Assembly: GCA_903923135.1 (NCBI GenBank)
Contig: CAIXWN010000003.1
Location: forward strand, 1 to 64,000
Length of the DNA stretch: 64,000 bases
DNA from: an uncultured Caulobacteraceae bacterium
Lineage (GTDB): Bacteria > Pseudomonadota > Alphaproteobacteria > Caulobacterales > Caulobacteraceae
Direction: 5' to 3'
The notes under the pieces were generated by a model. It saw nothing but the letters and a program-made list of their open reading frames with translations. It did not search any database and had not been told where the DNA came from. Below are positions 1 through 9,124 of the stretch, in pieces. Every line of letters starts with the position of its first letter. Within the stretch, counting starts at the first letter, position 1. A program made the translations under genes and the position numbers.

Positions 1-42
1 GCGAACGAAGAGGTCTGGCGTCGTGCGGAGGACCGGCCGTGA
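1..42 (+). CDS. C-terminal fragment of an upstream gene cut by the window edge
   Basis: Frame 1 is open from base 1 (ANEEVWRRAEDRP*) and its TGA (40-42) overlaps the GTG (39-41) of the CHAT ORF as GTGA. Confidence 0.5.
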   Translation, partial: ANEEVWRRAEDRP

Positions 43-3000
43 GCGGGTCCGGGGGCGGGAAGATGTTGGTGATGGTTCGGATGGGCGTCTGGGGCTGTGT
101 GGCGGTTGCGGGTCTGGCGCTGGTGCTGGGGGGCGCGGGCATAGCCCGAGCGGCGAGCGGCGCTGCGGCGCACGCCAGGCGGTTTGACGGCTTCCGGCCT
201 CAGTTCAACCTTGGCCAGGCGTCGAACGGGGCGGTGTGCCAGGCGCAGCGGGGGTTTGACGGCGCTGTGGTGGACGCCGGGGGGCGTGTTTGGAACGTGA
301 CGTGCCGTGGCTGGTCGAACAGCCTGGGCAGTCTGTACGTGTTTCCGGCGGGCAGGGCGCGGGCGGCGGAGGCGGCGTGGCGTTCGGCCCTGTCGGGGCG
401 GACGGACTGCGCCGGAACGGGCGACCAGGCGACGTGCCGGACGCGGGCGGCGGGCCTGGCCTATGTGACCTACCGCCAGACGGGGAGTGGCGGGGTGATC
501 GCGGCGGAGGGCCGTGCGCCGATCGCCGATGTTCTGGCCCGGGGGGTGAAGTACCTGTCGGGATCGATCGGCGAGCCCGAGGCGATCGATGCGCAGCTTG
601 CGGCGGTCTCGCAGGTGTCGACGGCTCCGGTGAGCCAGCTGGGGGCGGCGGACGGGGAGGCTGCGCCATCGGCGCAGAGCCTGCGCGAGGCGGCCTATGC
701 GATGGGTCAGGACTGGCAGTTCGACCAGGCGGAACTGGACTTTGGAGAACTGGCCCTGGCGGGTGGCCCGGAGGCGTCGGTGACGGTGCGGGCGGAGGCG
801 CTTTACAATCAGGCGTTGAACGCCTCGAACAACGGCCGCTACGACAAGGCGGCGATCTTCTTCGACCAGGCGGACGCCCTGGCGCTGCAGGGGGATGCGA
901 GCCTTCGGGGCCTGTCGCTGAACTATCGTGCGGCGGACGCGCGCAACCAGCAGGACTATGACGGGGCGGTGGCGCTGGCGGATGCGGCGATCGCGTCGCG
1001 GGCGCAGGGGGCTTCTGCGAACGGGATGCGGACGGCGGGTGGGGACATCGTCATCCCGGAGGTGGGCTCGAGCGACGGGACGCAGCGGATCACCCTGTCG
1101 GACCGCGAGCGTCTGCGGGACGTGCAGGCTCTGGAGATCAAGGCGACGGCGCTGGAGGCGGCGGGTCAGGCGGATGGGGCGCGGCAGGCCCTGCTGCGGG
1201 CGCGGGCGATCCTGGATTCACCTCTGCCGATCGTGCAGACGGTGCGCAAGCCGGTTCTGGTGGGCCAGGCGGCTCCGTGGCTGAACACGCGGGTGTGGGC
1301 GGACCTTCTGCGGCTGGACCGGGGGACGGCGCGTCAGGCGCAGACAGAGACGTCGTTCCGGCAGTCGGTGGCGTATTTCGGGAGCAAGCACCCCGGTTCG
1401 CTGCCGCTGGCGGCGTTCTTCCTGGAGCAGGCGCGGGCGGAGGCTCGGCTGGGCCAGTCGAACCAGGCCGAGGACACCAAGGCGGTGGACGACTACAAGG
1501 CGGCGTTCGCCATCTTCATCGACCAGCGGGGCTCTCTTGCGGACTCGGCGGACCTGGCGCGGCCATACTTCGACTTTCTGCTTCGTCGGATCGGGGATGC
1601 GCCGGCGGCGCACGGGGACGATGTGAAGAGCTTCTTCAATGCGGCGCAGGCGCTGATCGCGCAGTCGAGCGCGGAGGCGGCGAAGCGACAGGCGGCGACG
1701 GCTCAGGCGGGCGACGACAAGACCGCGGCGCTGGCGCGGGCGCTGCAGGACACCGACCGGCGCCAGAAGGCCACCGAGGCGGCGGTTCGCAAGCTGAACG
1801 AACAGGGGGTCTACCAGGGCCCGGAGATCGCTCGGCTGCAAGAGGAGCAGCGGACGCTGTCGGGACAGAACGCGCGGCTGCAGGGGCAGCTTCTGGAGGC
1901 TGACCCGGGCTACACCTCGGCGCTGCACACCCTGGTGAGTCTCGAGCAGTTGCAGAAGGCGCTGCGGCCGGGGGAGGTCTACGCCAAGGTGTTCCTGCTG
2001 GCCGGTGGCGGCTACGGGATCCTGGTGACGCCGGATGCGGCCCTGCCCTACCGGGTGAGCCTGACGCGGGACCGGGCGGGGGACATCGTGCGGACGCTGC
2101 GTCTGCCGATCGACGCGCCTGGCCGCTCGAAGAGCGGGCGGGCGACGCACGGGGCGTACAACGTGACCCTGGCGCATGAACTGTTCGAGGATGTGTTCGG
2201 TCCTGTGAAGGGACCGGTCCTGGCGGCGCGGCACATCATCTACGAGCCGGACGCGACGCTGATCGCCGCGCCGATCAGCGCGCTGGTGGTGGATCAGGCG
2301 AGCGTGGATCTGATCAAGGTCAAGCTGGCCGCGCCGCGTCCGCTGGACTATGTGGGCGTGGCCTGGCTGGGGGCACATTCGAACAACTCCATCGCCCTGT
2401 CGGCGTCGGCGTTCTACCAGGCGCGCATCGCGCGTCCGTCGCGGGCGGCCAACCCGTTCTACGGCTACGCCGACCCGGTGATCCCGACCGACCCGGCCTC
2501 GTTCTCGACGGTGCGGCCGATGGGCCGCACGACGGCGGCGGACGAGGAGTTGTGCGCGCGCTACCGCTACTCCCTGACGCTGATGCATGCCCTTCCGGAG
2601 ACGCGCACGGAGGTGACCGACGTGGCGCGGGCGGTGGCGGGAGACAGCGCCGGGACGGCCGACTACGCCTTCGGCGAGGCGTTCACCGACACCGCGGTGC
2701 TGGCCAAGGCGGACCTGGGCAAGTACCGCGTGCTCTACTTCGCCACACACGGCCTGCTGGACGAGGGCAACCCCTGCCTGCGCACCTCGCTGCTGACCTC
2801 CTTCGGAGGAGCCGGAAGCGACGCCCTGCTGGACCTCAACAAGATCACCACCCTGCACCTGGACGCCGACATGGTGGTGCTCTCGGCGTGCAACACCGGC
2901 AGCAACGCCCACGGCCGCTCCGGCGAGGCGGCCCCCGCCGGCCGAAGCAAGCTGGCCGCCGCGCCGAAACTGGGCAGCGGCGGCGGCGAGGCCCTCGGCG

Positions 3001-3242
3001 GCCTGGTCACCTCCTTCGTCGAGGCCGGCGCGCGCAATGTCGTGGTCTCCAACTGGGAGGTCGACTCCGGAACCACCGAACGCCTGATGATCGCCCTGTT
3101 CACCCAGAGAGGCCTCTCACAGGCCGAGGCCCTCGCACGCGCCGAACGCATCCTGATGAACGAACCAAAGCACTCGCACCCATACTACTGGGCCCCCTTC
3201 ACCGTCGTCGGCGACGGCGACAGACCCATGCCCGCAGCCTGA
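39..3242 (+). CDS. Exported CHAT-domain (caspase-like) protein with TPR-like N-terminal region
   Basis: Signal-peptide-like N-terminus (VAVAGLALVLGGAGIARA); TPR-like helical repeats; CHAT catalytic motifs YFATHG (His) and VVLSACNTG (Cys). Confidence 0.85.
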   Translation: MSGSGGGKMLVMVRMGVWGCVAVAGLALVLGGAGIARAASGAAAHARRFDGFRPQFNLGQASNGAVCQAQRGFDGAVVDAGGRVWNVTCRGWSNSLGSLYVFPAGRARAAEAAWRSALSGRTDCAGTGDQATCRTRAAGLAYVTYRQTGSGGVIAAEGRAPIADVLARGVKYLSGSIGEPEAIDAQLAAVSQVSTAPVSQLGAADGEAAPSAQSLREAAYAMGQDWQFDQAELDFGELALAGGPEASVTVRAEALYNQALNASNNGRYDKAAIFFDQADALALQGDASLRGLSLNYRAADARNQQDYDGAVALADAAIASRAQGASANGMRTAGGDIVIPEVGSSDGTQRITLSDRERLRDVQALEIKATALEAAGQADGARQALLRARAILDSPLPIVQTVRKPVLVGQAAPWLNTRVWADLLRLDRGTARQAQTETSFRQSVAYFGSKHPGSLPLAAFFLEQARAEARLGQSNQAEDTKAVDDYKAAFAIFIDQRGSLADSADLARPYFDFLLRRIGDAPAAHGDDVKSFFNAAQALIAQSSAEAAKRQAATAQAGDDKTAALARALQDTDRRQKATEAAVRKLNEQGVYQGPEIARLQEEQRTLSGQNARLQGQLLEADPGYTSALHTLVSLEQLQKALRPGEVYAKVFLLAGGGYGILVTPDAALPYRVSLTRDRAGDIVRTLRLPIDAPGRSKSGRATHGAYNVTLAHELFEDVFGPVKGPVLAARHIIYEPDATLIAAPISALVVDQASVDLIKVKLAAPRPLDYVGVAWLGAHSNNSIALSASAFYQARIARPSRAANPFYGYADPVIPTDPASFSTVRPMGRTTAADEELCARYRYSLTLMHALPETRTEVTDVARAVAGDSAGTADYAFGEAFTDTAVLAKADLGKYRVLYFATHGLLDEGNPCLRTSLLTSFGGAGSDALLDLNKITTLHLDADMVVLSACNTGSNAHGRSGEAAPAGRSKLAAAPKLGSGGGEALGGLVTSFVEAGARNVVVSNWEVDSGTTERLMIALFTQRGLSQAEALARAERILMNEPKHSHPYYWAPFTVVGDGDRPMPAA

Positions 3243-3280
3243 GAGAAAACGCTCAGAAACCGGTGACGCCCGGAACGGTA

Positions 3281-4195
3281 TCAGCGCCCGGTCGGAGGAT
3301 GGCGAGTCGGCAGAAACAGGAAGCTGACGACAAGCGCGGTCAGCACCAGTGTGGTCGCCAGACTGCCATTCATCGTGTCGAGGCCACCATTCCAAAGTTT
3401 GGCGCCGGTTAGGGTCAGGCTCACCAGACTTCCGCTGGGGTCAGGGTTCAGTCCGAGCACACCCGATTCCGTCCAGTTCCAGGCGAAATGGGCGGCTGCG
3501 GGCGCGAAGAGGTTGCCCGTGCGCAGCGCCAGAAGACCGAAGAGCACTCCGCCGAGGAACAGGTTGACGACGGCGAAGGCGCCTTCGCCGGTCAGCGGCC
3601 CTTGTACGCCGGCGATGATATGCAAGCCTGCAAAAAGCAGCGAGGCGACCAGCAGGCCGGGCCAGGCGCCCCAGCGGGCGCAGAGTACGGGCTGAAGCCA
3701 ACCTCGGAAGAAGGCTTCCTCGGCCACCGACTGCAGAGCCACGACCGCAGCGCCGAAGGCGATCGCGCTCAGGGGGGAGGGTGGCGTGGGGCCTGCGCCT
3801 ACGGTGACCGCCCCGGCTACGGCGGCGATGCCCACGGCCGTGCCGAATCCTCCGGACCCGACCAGCGCGCCGGTCAACCCCGAAGACAGGCGCCCCGGGC
3901 CCTGTCGCCAGAGGGGTCGTCCCTCGATCCGGGTGGCCGCCAGGGCGGCAGCCAGAAACAGGCCGAAGATCAGACCCTGCATGGCGGCCGACGCGAGGAT
4001 GTCCGGCCAGGGACCCGGGAAATGGCTGACGGCTCCGACGATGTTTTCCTGCAGCGCGGCTCCCCAGGTCTTGAACACCTGCAGGACGGCGATGGCGAAC
4101 AGCGCCGCCGCGGCGGCGGCAATCCAGGCCGGGATGCGTCGGCTGGCGTTGGCCACATCCCGCATCCAGGGATTTTCGCTATTGGCTGCGTACAT
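3281..4195 (-). CDS. CPBP family intramembrane glutamic endopeptidase
   Basis: Multiple TM segments with EEAFFRGWLQP, FAGLHIIAG and HFAWN motifs; probable start MYAANSENPW. Confidence 0.8.
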   Translation of the reverse strand: MYAANSENPWMRDVANASRRIPAWIAAAAAALFAIAVLQVFKTWGAALQENIVGAVSHFPGPWPDILASAAMQGLIFGLFLAAALAATRIEGRPLWRQGPGRLSSGLTGALVGSGGFGTAVGIAAVAGAVTVGAGPTPPSPLSAIAFGAAVVALQSVAEEAFFRGWLQPVLCARWGAWPGLLVASLLFAGLHIIAGVQGPLTGEGAFAVVNLFLGGVLFGLLALRTGNLFAPAAAHFAWNWTESGVLGLNPDPSGSLVSLTLTGAKLWNGGLDTMNGSLATTLVLTALVVSFLFLPTRHPPTGR

Positions 4196-4287
4196 TACGC
4201 GTTCCCCAGTCCTCCAGCCTCGACCCAAGAGAACACAGTTTCCGCCTAAGTGCACGTGTGTCGCGATAGCGGGGACATCGACAGTGT

Positions 4288-4683
4288 TCAGCCGAATCCG
4301 AGGACAGCGCCGAGCATCATGAGTGTGGCTGCGAGGCCCACCGCCCACGCCGCAGGCCGCACAAGTGGAACGCCGAGCAGATACAGGCCCGCGTGCGCGA
4401 CCCTGGCGGCGAAGAAAATCTGGGCGGCCAGCGCGGTCACTTCGGTATGGACTTGGGCGACGGCGGCGATCAGGACCAGAGGCGCGAAAATCGTCAGGCC
4501 TTCACGATGGTTGTCCACCACGCGCCTGGCGCGAGCGGCGAAGGGCTTGGGCGCCGGGAGGTCGTCACGCGATCCCGCCATGGGACCCAGACCGTTAGAC
4601 ATAACACCTGCCGTGGCCTGTATGAGCACCAGAACCAGCAGCAAAGCTGTCGAATAGGCCAGCATTGTCAGTTCAATGGTCAT
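4288..4683 (-). CDS. MAPEG family membrane protein
   Basis: 131 aa, four TM segments, ARARRVVDNHREGL motif and typical MAPEG layout. Confidence 0.75.
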   Translation of the reverse strand: MTIELTMLAYSTALLLVLVLIQATAGVMSNGLGPMAGSRDDLPAPKPFAARARRVVDNHREGLTIFAPLVLIAAVAQVHTEVTALAAQIFFAARVAHAGLYLLGVPLVRPAAWAVGLAATLMMLGAVLGFG

Positions 4684-4881
4684 CGACTTTCCCGACTCTA
4701 TTTTACGTATATCTTTAAGAGGCTTGCATGGCGTAAGCGATTGTCAAGCGTGTTCGGCCGTTCGACGCCTGCATGACGGAGGCCGTCGGCGAAGGTGCGT
4801 GGATTGACTCGTTCCTGACGGCGCTGGTGGCGGGTGTCCCGCCCCCAGGGGGCGTTCAGACCCGCCACACGGTGAGGCCGT

Positions 4882-6768
4882 TCACGATTCCAGGGCGGCG
4901 AAAATCTGTTCTGCGGCCTCTTCGGCCGTGAGCCGGGTGGTGTCGATGCGGATCTCGGGGTGCTCCGGCGCCTCATAGGGGCTGTCTATGCCGGTGAAGT
5001 TCTTGAGCTCGCCGGCTCGGGCCTTCTTGTAGAGGCCCTTGACGTCCCGTCGCTCGGCCTCCGCCAGCGGCGTGTCGATGAACACCTCGACGAACTCTCC
5101 GGAATCCATGAGATCACGGGCCATCCGCCGTTCGGCCCGGAAGGGGGAGATGAATGACACCAGCACGATCAGGCCCGCATCGACCATAAGCCGCCCGACT
5201 TCGGCCACCCGCCGGATGTTCTCGATACGGTCTTCCTCGGTGAACCCCAGGTCCTTGTTCAGGCCATGGCGCACATTGTCTCCATCGAGAAGATAGGTGT
5301 GCCGCCCCGCCGCGTGCAGGCGCTTTTCCAGCAGGTTGGCGATGGTCGACTTGCCTGCGCCCGACAGTCCTGTGAGCCAGACCATCCGCGGCTTCTGGCC
5401 CTTCTGAGCGGCGCGCGCCGGCTTGGCCACATCCAAGGCCTGCCAGTGGATGTTCTGGCTTCGGCGAAGCGCAAAATGGATCAGCCCGGCTCCGACCGTC
5501 CGGTTGGAAATGCGGTCGACGAGGATAAAGCCGCCGAGATCCTTGGTGTCGACATAGGGATCGAACGCGATTGGCGCGTCGAGCAGCAGGTTGCAGACGC
5601 CGATCTCATTGAGCGTCAGACGCGTCGCCGCCAGATGCTCCAGGGTATTCACATTGATCTTGTATTTAGGCTCCGTGAGCTGGGCCGAGACGGTGCGGGC
5701 GGCGAGCTTCATCAGATAGGGCCGCCCCGGCAGCATGGGCTCGTCGTCGAACCAGACCAGGGTGGTCTCGAACTGGTCGGCCACGCCGGGCGGCTCACCG
5801 GCGGCGGCAAGCACGTCGCCCCGTGAGACGTCGATCTCGTCACGAAGCGTCAGGGTGATCGACTGGCCGGCGACGGCCCGGGGCAAATCGCCGCCCTTGG
5901 TGACGATCCGGTCAACCACGGTTTCCCGCCCTGAGGGCAGAACCTTGACCCGGTCGCCGGGACGCACGGCGCCGGCGGCGATGAAGCCGGCGAACCCACG
6001 GAAATCCAGGTTAGGCCGGTTGACCCACTGCACCGGCATGCGGAACGGCTTCTCGCGCAGGTCGTCCTCCACCGGCGCCTCTTCCAGCCAGCGCAGCAGC
6101 GCCGGACCTTCGTACCAGGGGGAGTGATCGCTGGCCTCGGTGATGTTGTCGCCGCGCAGGGCCGACATCGGGATGGCCGTGAAGTGGTGAATTCCGATCT
6201 TGTCGGCAAACAGCCGGTAGTCGGCGACGATCCGGTCGAACGTTTCCTGAGACCAGCCCACCAGATCCATCTTGTTGATCGCCAGAACCACATGGCGGAT
6301 GCCGAGCAGGCTGACCAGGAAGCTGTGCCGCCGGGTCTGGGTGAGCACGCCCTTGCGCGCATCGATGAGGATCACCGCGGCGTCGGCGGTCGAGGCGCCG
6401 GTGACCATGTTGCGTGTGTACTGCTCGTGGCCGGGCGTGTCTGCGACGATGAACTTGCGGCGATCGGTGGAAAAGAACCGATAGGCCACATCGATCGTGA
6501 TGCCCTGCTCCCGCTCGGCCGCAAGGCCGTCCACCAGGAGGGCGAAATCGATTTCCCCGCCCTGGGTGCCGACCCGCCTCGAATCCGCCTCCAGCGCCGC
6601 CAGCTGGTCCTCGAAGATCATCTTGGAGTCGTAGAGGAGCCGGCCGATCAGGGTCGACTTGCCGTCGTCCACCGAGCCGCAGGTGAGGAACCGCAGAAGG
6701 CTCTTTACCTCATGGGCTTTGAGATAGGCGTCGATGTCGTCGGCGATGAGCGTGGACTGATGGGCCAT
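4882..6768 (-). CDS. cysNC: Bifunctional sulfate adenylyltransferase subunit 1 / adenylylsulfate kinase (CysNC)
   Basis: GTPase motifs [32 protein letters not shown]-terminal APS kinase [15 protein letters not shown]. Confidence 0.95.
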   Translation of the reverse strand: MAHQSTLIADDIDAYLKAHEVKSLLRFLTCGSVDDGKSTLIGRLLYDSKMIFEDQLAALEADSRRVGTQGGEIDFALLVDGLAAEREQGITIDVAYRFFSTDRRKFIVADTPGHEQYTRNMVTGASTADAAVILIDARKGVLTQTRRHSFLVSLLGIRHVVLAINKMDLVGWSQETFDRIVADYRLFADKIGIHHFTAIPMSALRGDNITEASDHSPWYEGPALLRWLEEAPVEDDLREKPFRMPVQWVNRPNLDFRGFAGFIAAGAVRPGDRVKVLPSGRETVVDRIVTKGGDLPRAVAGQSITLTLRDEIDVSRGDVLAAAGEPPGVADQFETTLVWFDDEPMLPGRPYLMKLAARTVSAQLTEPKYKINVNTLEHLAATRLTLNEIGVCNLLLDAPIAFDPYVDTKDLGGFILVDRISNRTVGAGLIHFALRRSQNIHWQALDVAKPARAAQKGQKPRMVWLTGLSGAGKSTIANLLEKRLHAAGRHTYLLDGDNVRHGLNKDLGFTEEDRIENIRRVAEVGRLMVDAGLIVLVSFISPFRAERRMARDLMDSGEFVEVFIDTPLAEAERRDVKGLYKKARAGELKNFTGIDSPYEAPEHPEIRIDTTRLTAEEAAEQIFAALES

Positions 6769-7727
6769 CAGAAGTAGCCTTCCTGCTTCTTCTTCTCCAT
6801 CGAGGCCGCCTGGTCGTGGTCGATGACCCGACCCTGGCGTTCCGAGGTCGTGGTCAGCAGCATTTCCTGGATGATTTCGGGGAGTGTGGCGGCCGTGCTC
6901 TCCACCGCGCCGGTGAGCGGGTAGCAGCCCAGGGTACGGAAACGCACCGATTTCATGATCGGCGTTTCGTCCGGTTTGAGCGGCATACGGTCGTCGTCGA
7001 CCATGATCAGCGCCCCGTCGCGCTCCACCACCGGCCGTTCAGCGGAGAAGTAAAGCGGGACAATCGGGATGTTCTCCAGGTGAATGTATTGCCACACATC
7101 CAGTTCGGTCCAGTTGGAGATGGGGAACACCCGGATGCTCTCGCCTTTGTTGATGCGGGTGTTGTAGAGGCGCCAGAGTTCGGGGCGTTGGTTCTTCGGA
7201 TCCCAGCGGTGCTGGGCTGACCGGAACGAGAAGATGCGCTCCTTGGCCCGGCTCTTCTCCTCGTCCCGGCGGGCGCCGCCGAAGGCGGCGTCGAAGCCGT
7301 AGTGATCGAGCGCCTGTTTCAGGCCCTCCGTCTTCCACAGATCGGTGTGCAGGGCCGAACCGTGGTCGAAGGGATTGATGCCGCGGGCGAGGGCGTCGGG
7401 GTTCTTGTAGACGAGCAACTCGAAGCCCAGTTCGCGCGCCATGCGTTCGCGCATTTCGTACATCGCCCTGAACTTCCAGGTGGTGTCCACGTGGAGCAGC
7501 GGGAACGGTGGCTTGGACGGGTAGAAGGCCTTGGCCGCCAGATGCAGCATCACTGCCGAATCCTTGCCGACAGAGTAGAGCATGACCGGGCGCTCGCACT
7601 CGGAGACCACCTCGCGCATGATCTGAATGCTCTCGGCCTCGAGGCGCTGAAGGTGGGTAAGCGTCGGCGTTTCCGTGGTGCCCTCGTGTATGTCTGGCTG
7701 CGGCGGTCGCGCGAGGCGGACGTTCAT
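6768..7727 (-). CDS. cysD: Sulfate adenylyltransferase subunit 2 (CysD)
   Basis: PP-loop [34 protein letters not shown]; ends at cysNC; probable start [10 protein letters not shown]. Confidence 0.95.
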   Translation of the reverse strand: MNVRLARPPQPDIHEGTTETPTLTHLQRLEAESIQIMREVVSECERPVMLYSVGKDSAVMLHLAAKAFYPSKPPFPLLHVDTTWKFRAMYEMRERMARELGFELLVYKNPDALARGINPFDHGSALHTDLWKTEGLKQALDHYGFDAAFGGARRDEEKSRAKERIFSFRSAQHRWDPKNQRPELWRLYNTRINKGESIRVFPISNWTELDVWQYIHLENIPIVPLYFSAERPVVERDGALIMVDDDRMPLKPDETPIMKSVRFRTLGCYPLTGAVESTAATLPEIIQEMLLTTTSERQGRVIDHDQAASMEKKKQEGYF

Positions 7728-7813
7728 GAGCGACCCTTGGATCATCGTGGAGGAGCTGGCTGATCCCGGCTTAAGGATCGTATCAGCCCTATGTTTGGCG
7801 GCAGACCGAAAAG

Positions 7814-9124
7814 TCAACCGATGCAGCGCGCCACTGGCGAGGCGGGGAACAGTCCCGGTGATGCGCATTCGGCCGAAAGGCTGGCGATCGTGGCGTCAAT
7901 GCTCGCCTTGCGGGCGCGGAAATCGGGTTCCCGCGTGGAGTCGCGCGACGCGCCAACGATTGACGGCGCGGTTCGAGGATCGATCCGTTGACCACCCCTG
8001 AACACCTCGTAGTGCAGGTGGGGCCCGGTGGCGAGGCCGGTCGCGCCCACATAGGCAACCACCTGGCCCTGGTGGACCGCAGTTCCGGGCGAGAGCCCCG
8101 TCGCCCAGCCGGATAGATGGCCGTAGCCGGTCTCCAGTCCCGACGCATGGCGGATCTTTAGCCAGCGGCCAAGGTCGCCAGCCCAGCGCGCTTCCACCAC
8201 CACCCCGTCACCTGCCGCCAGCACAGGCGCGCCTTCGGCGGCGCCGAAGTCCACCCCCTGGTGCAGGCGTGTGAAGCCGAGCAGGGGGTGCATTCTGAAG
8301 CCATAGGTCGAGGTTACCCGGGCGCCGTCCACCGGCGTCCGCAGCAGGCCGGCCGCGTGGGGCTTGCCTTCGCCATCCACCCAGTCCGCTGACGGCGCGC
8401 CTGGGGCTCGATAGCGATAGAGCCGCGCCGTGCCCGCGCGGGTGGTCACATCGGCGTAGAGCAGGTCTCCAGGCCCGCCCGCTCGTCCATCGATCCGCCG
8501 GTCCTGCTCGAAGGCGAGGCGGAAGCGGTCGCCGCTTTCCACGTCCCTTGTCAGGTCGAGCCGACGGCCGAACAGGCCGACCACCTTCGCCGCCATGGCC
8601 GGTTCGACGCCGGTCTCCACGATCGACAGATAGAGTGAGCCGCGCACCACGCCGCGAGTCAGACTTGGCGCGGTGAACGCCGGCGGGGCGATCCGGCGCA
8701 GATGCAGTGCGCCGTCCGCCTCCCGGGAAAGGCCCAGGCGCTCGTCATCCCGGGGAGTCAGTTCCAGCGAGGTCAGCTGCAGCCGCGGCGTCGCGCCCGG
8801 GGCCGCGGGCGACACCGTCACCAGAAGCGTAAGGCCGGGATGGGCGTTCACCGTGTCGAAATCGTCCGCCAATGCCGCCGCCGCGCGATCGGCGTCCTCC
8901 GGCGTCAATCCGGCGCGGACCAGCGCCGCAGGCAGGGCCTCGCGATCACGCATCTGTAGGGTCATTGCGCGCCCCCGGCCGGCGGACTGGCCGCTCCCGG
9001 TCGAGGCTGTCAAAGGGCGCGATACTGCAGTCCGCGCTGTTTGCGCCCCTTGAACCGCCAGAGGCGCGCCGGTCAAAATCCACAAGGTGGCCGTAAGGCC
9101 CGCGAGGCGGCGTCCTAGTAGCAT
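7814..9124 (-). CDS. M23 family metallopeptidase with signal peptide
   Basis: [22 protein letters not shown] and GPHLHYEVF LytM motifs; start overlaps the 3' end of the giant exoprotein gene. Confidence 0.9.
   Translation of the reverse strand: MLLGRRLAGLTATLWILTGAPLAVQGAQTARTAVSRPLTASTGSGQSAGRGRAMTLQMRDREALPAALVRAGLTPEDADRAAAALADDFDTVNAHPGLTLLVTVSPAAPGATPRLQLTSLELTPRDDERLGLSREADGALHLRRIAPPAFTAPSLTRGVVRGSLYLSIVETGVEPAMAAKVVGLFGRRLDLTRDVESGDRFRLAFEQDRRIDGRAGGPGDLLYADVTTRAGTARLYRYRAPGAPSADWVDGEGKPHAAGLLRTPVDGARVTSTYGFRMHPLLGFTRLHQGVDFGAAEGAPVLAAGDGVVVEARWAGDLGRWLKIRHASGLETGYGHLSGWATGLSPGTAVHQGQVVAYVGATGLATGPHLHYEVFRGGQRIDPRTAPSIVGASRDSTREPDFRARKASIDATIASLSAECASPGLFPASPVARCIG

Noticed and set aside
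1218-2912. 564 aa minus-strand ORF opposite the CHAT gene
   Set aside because: Arg-rich shadow ORF without motifs.
4840-4854. CGCCCCC-A-GGGGGCG palindrome near the cysNC 3' end as terminator
   Set aside because: A 1-nt loop cannot fold as written and there is no U-tract; probably chance in high-GC DNA.
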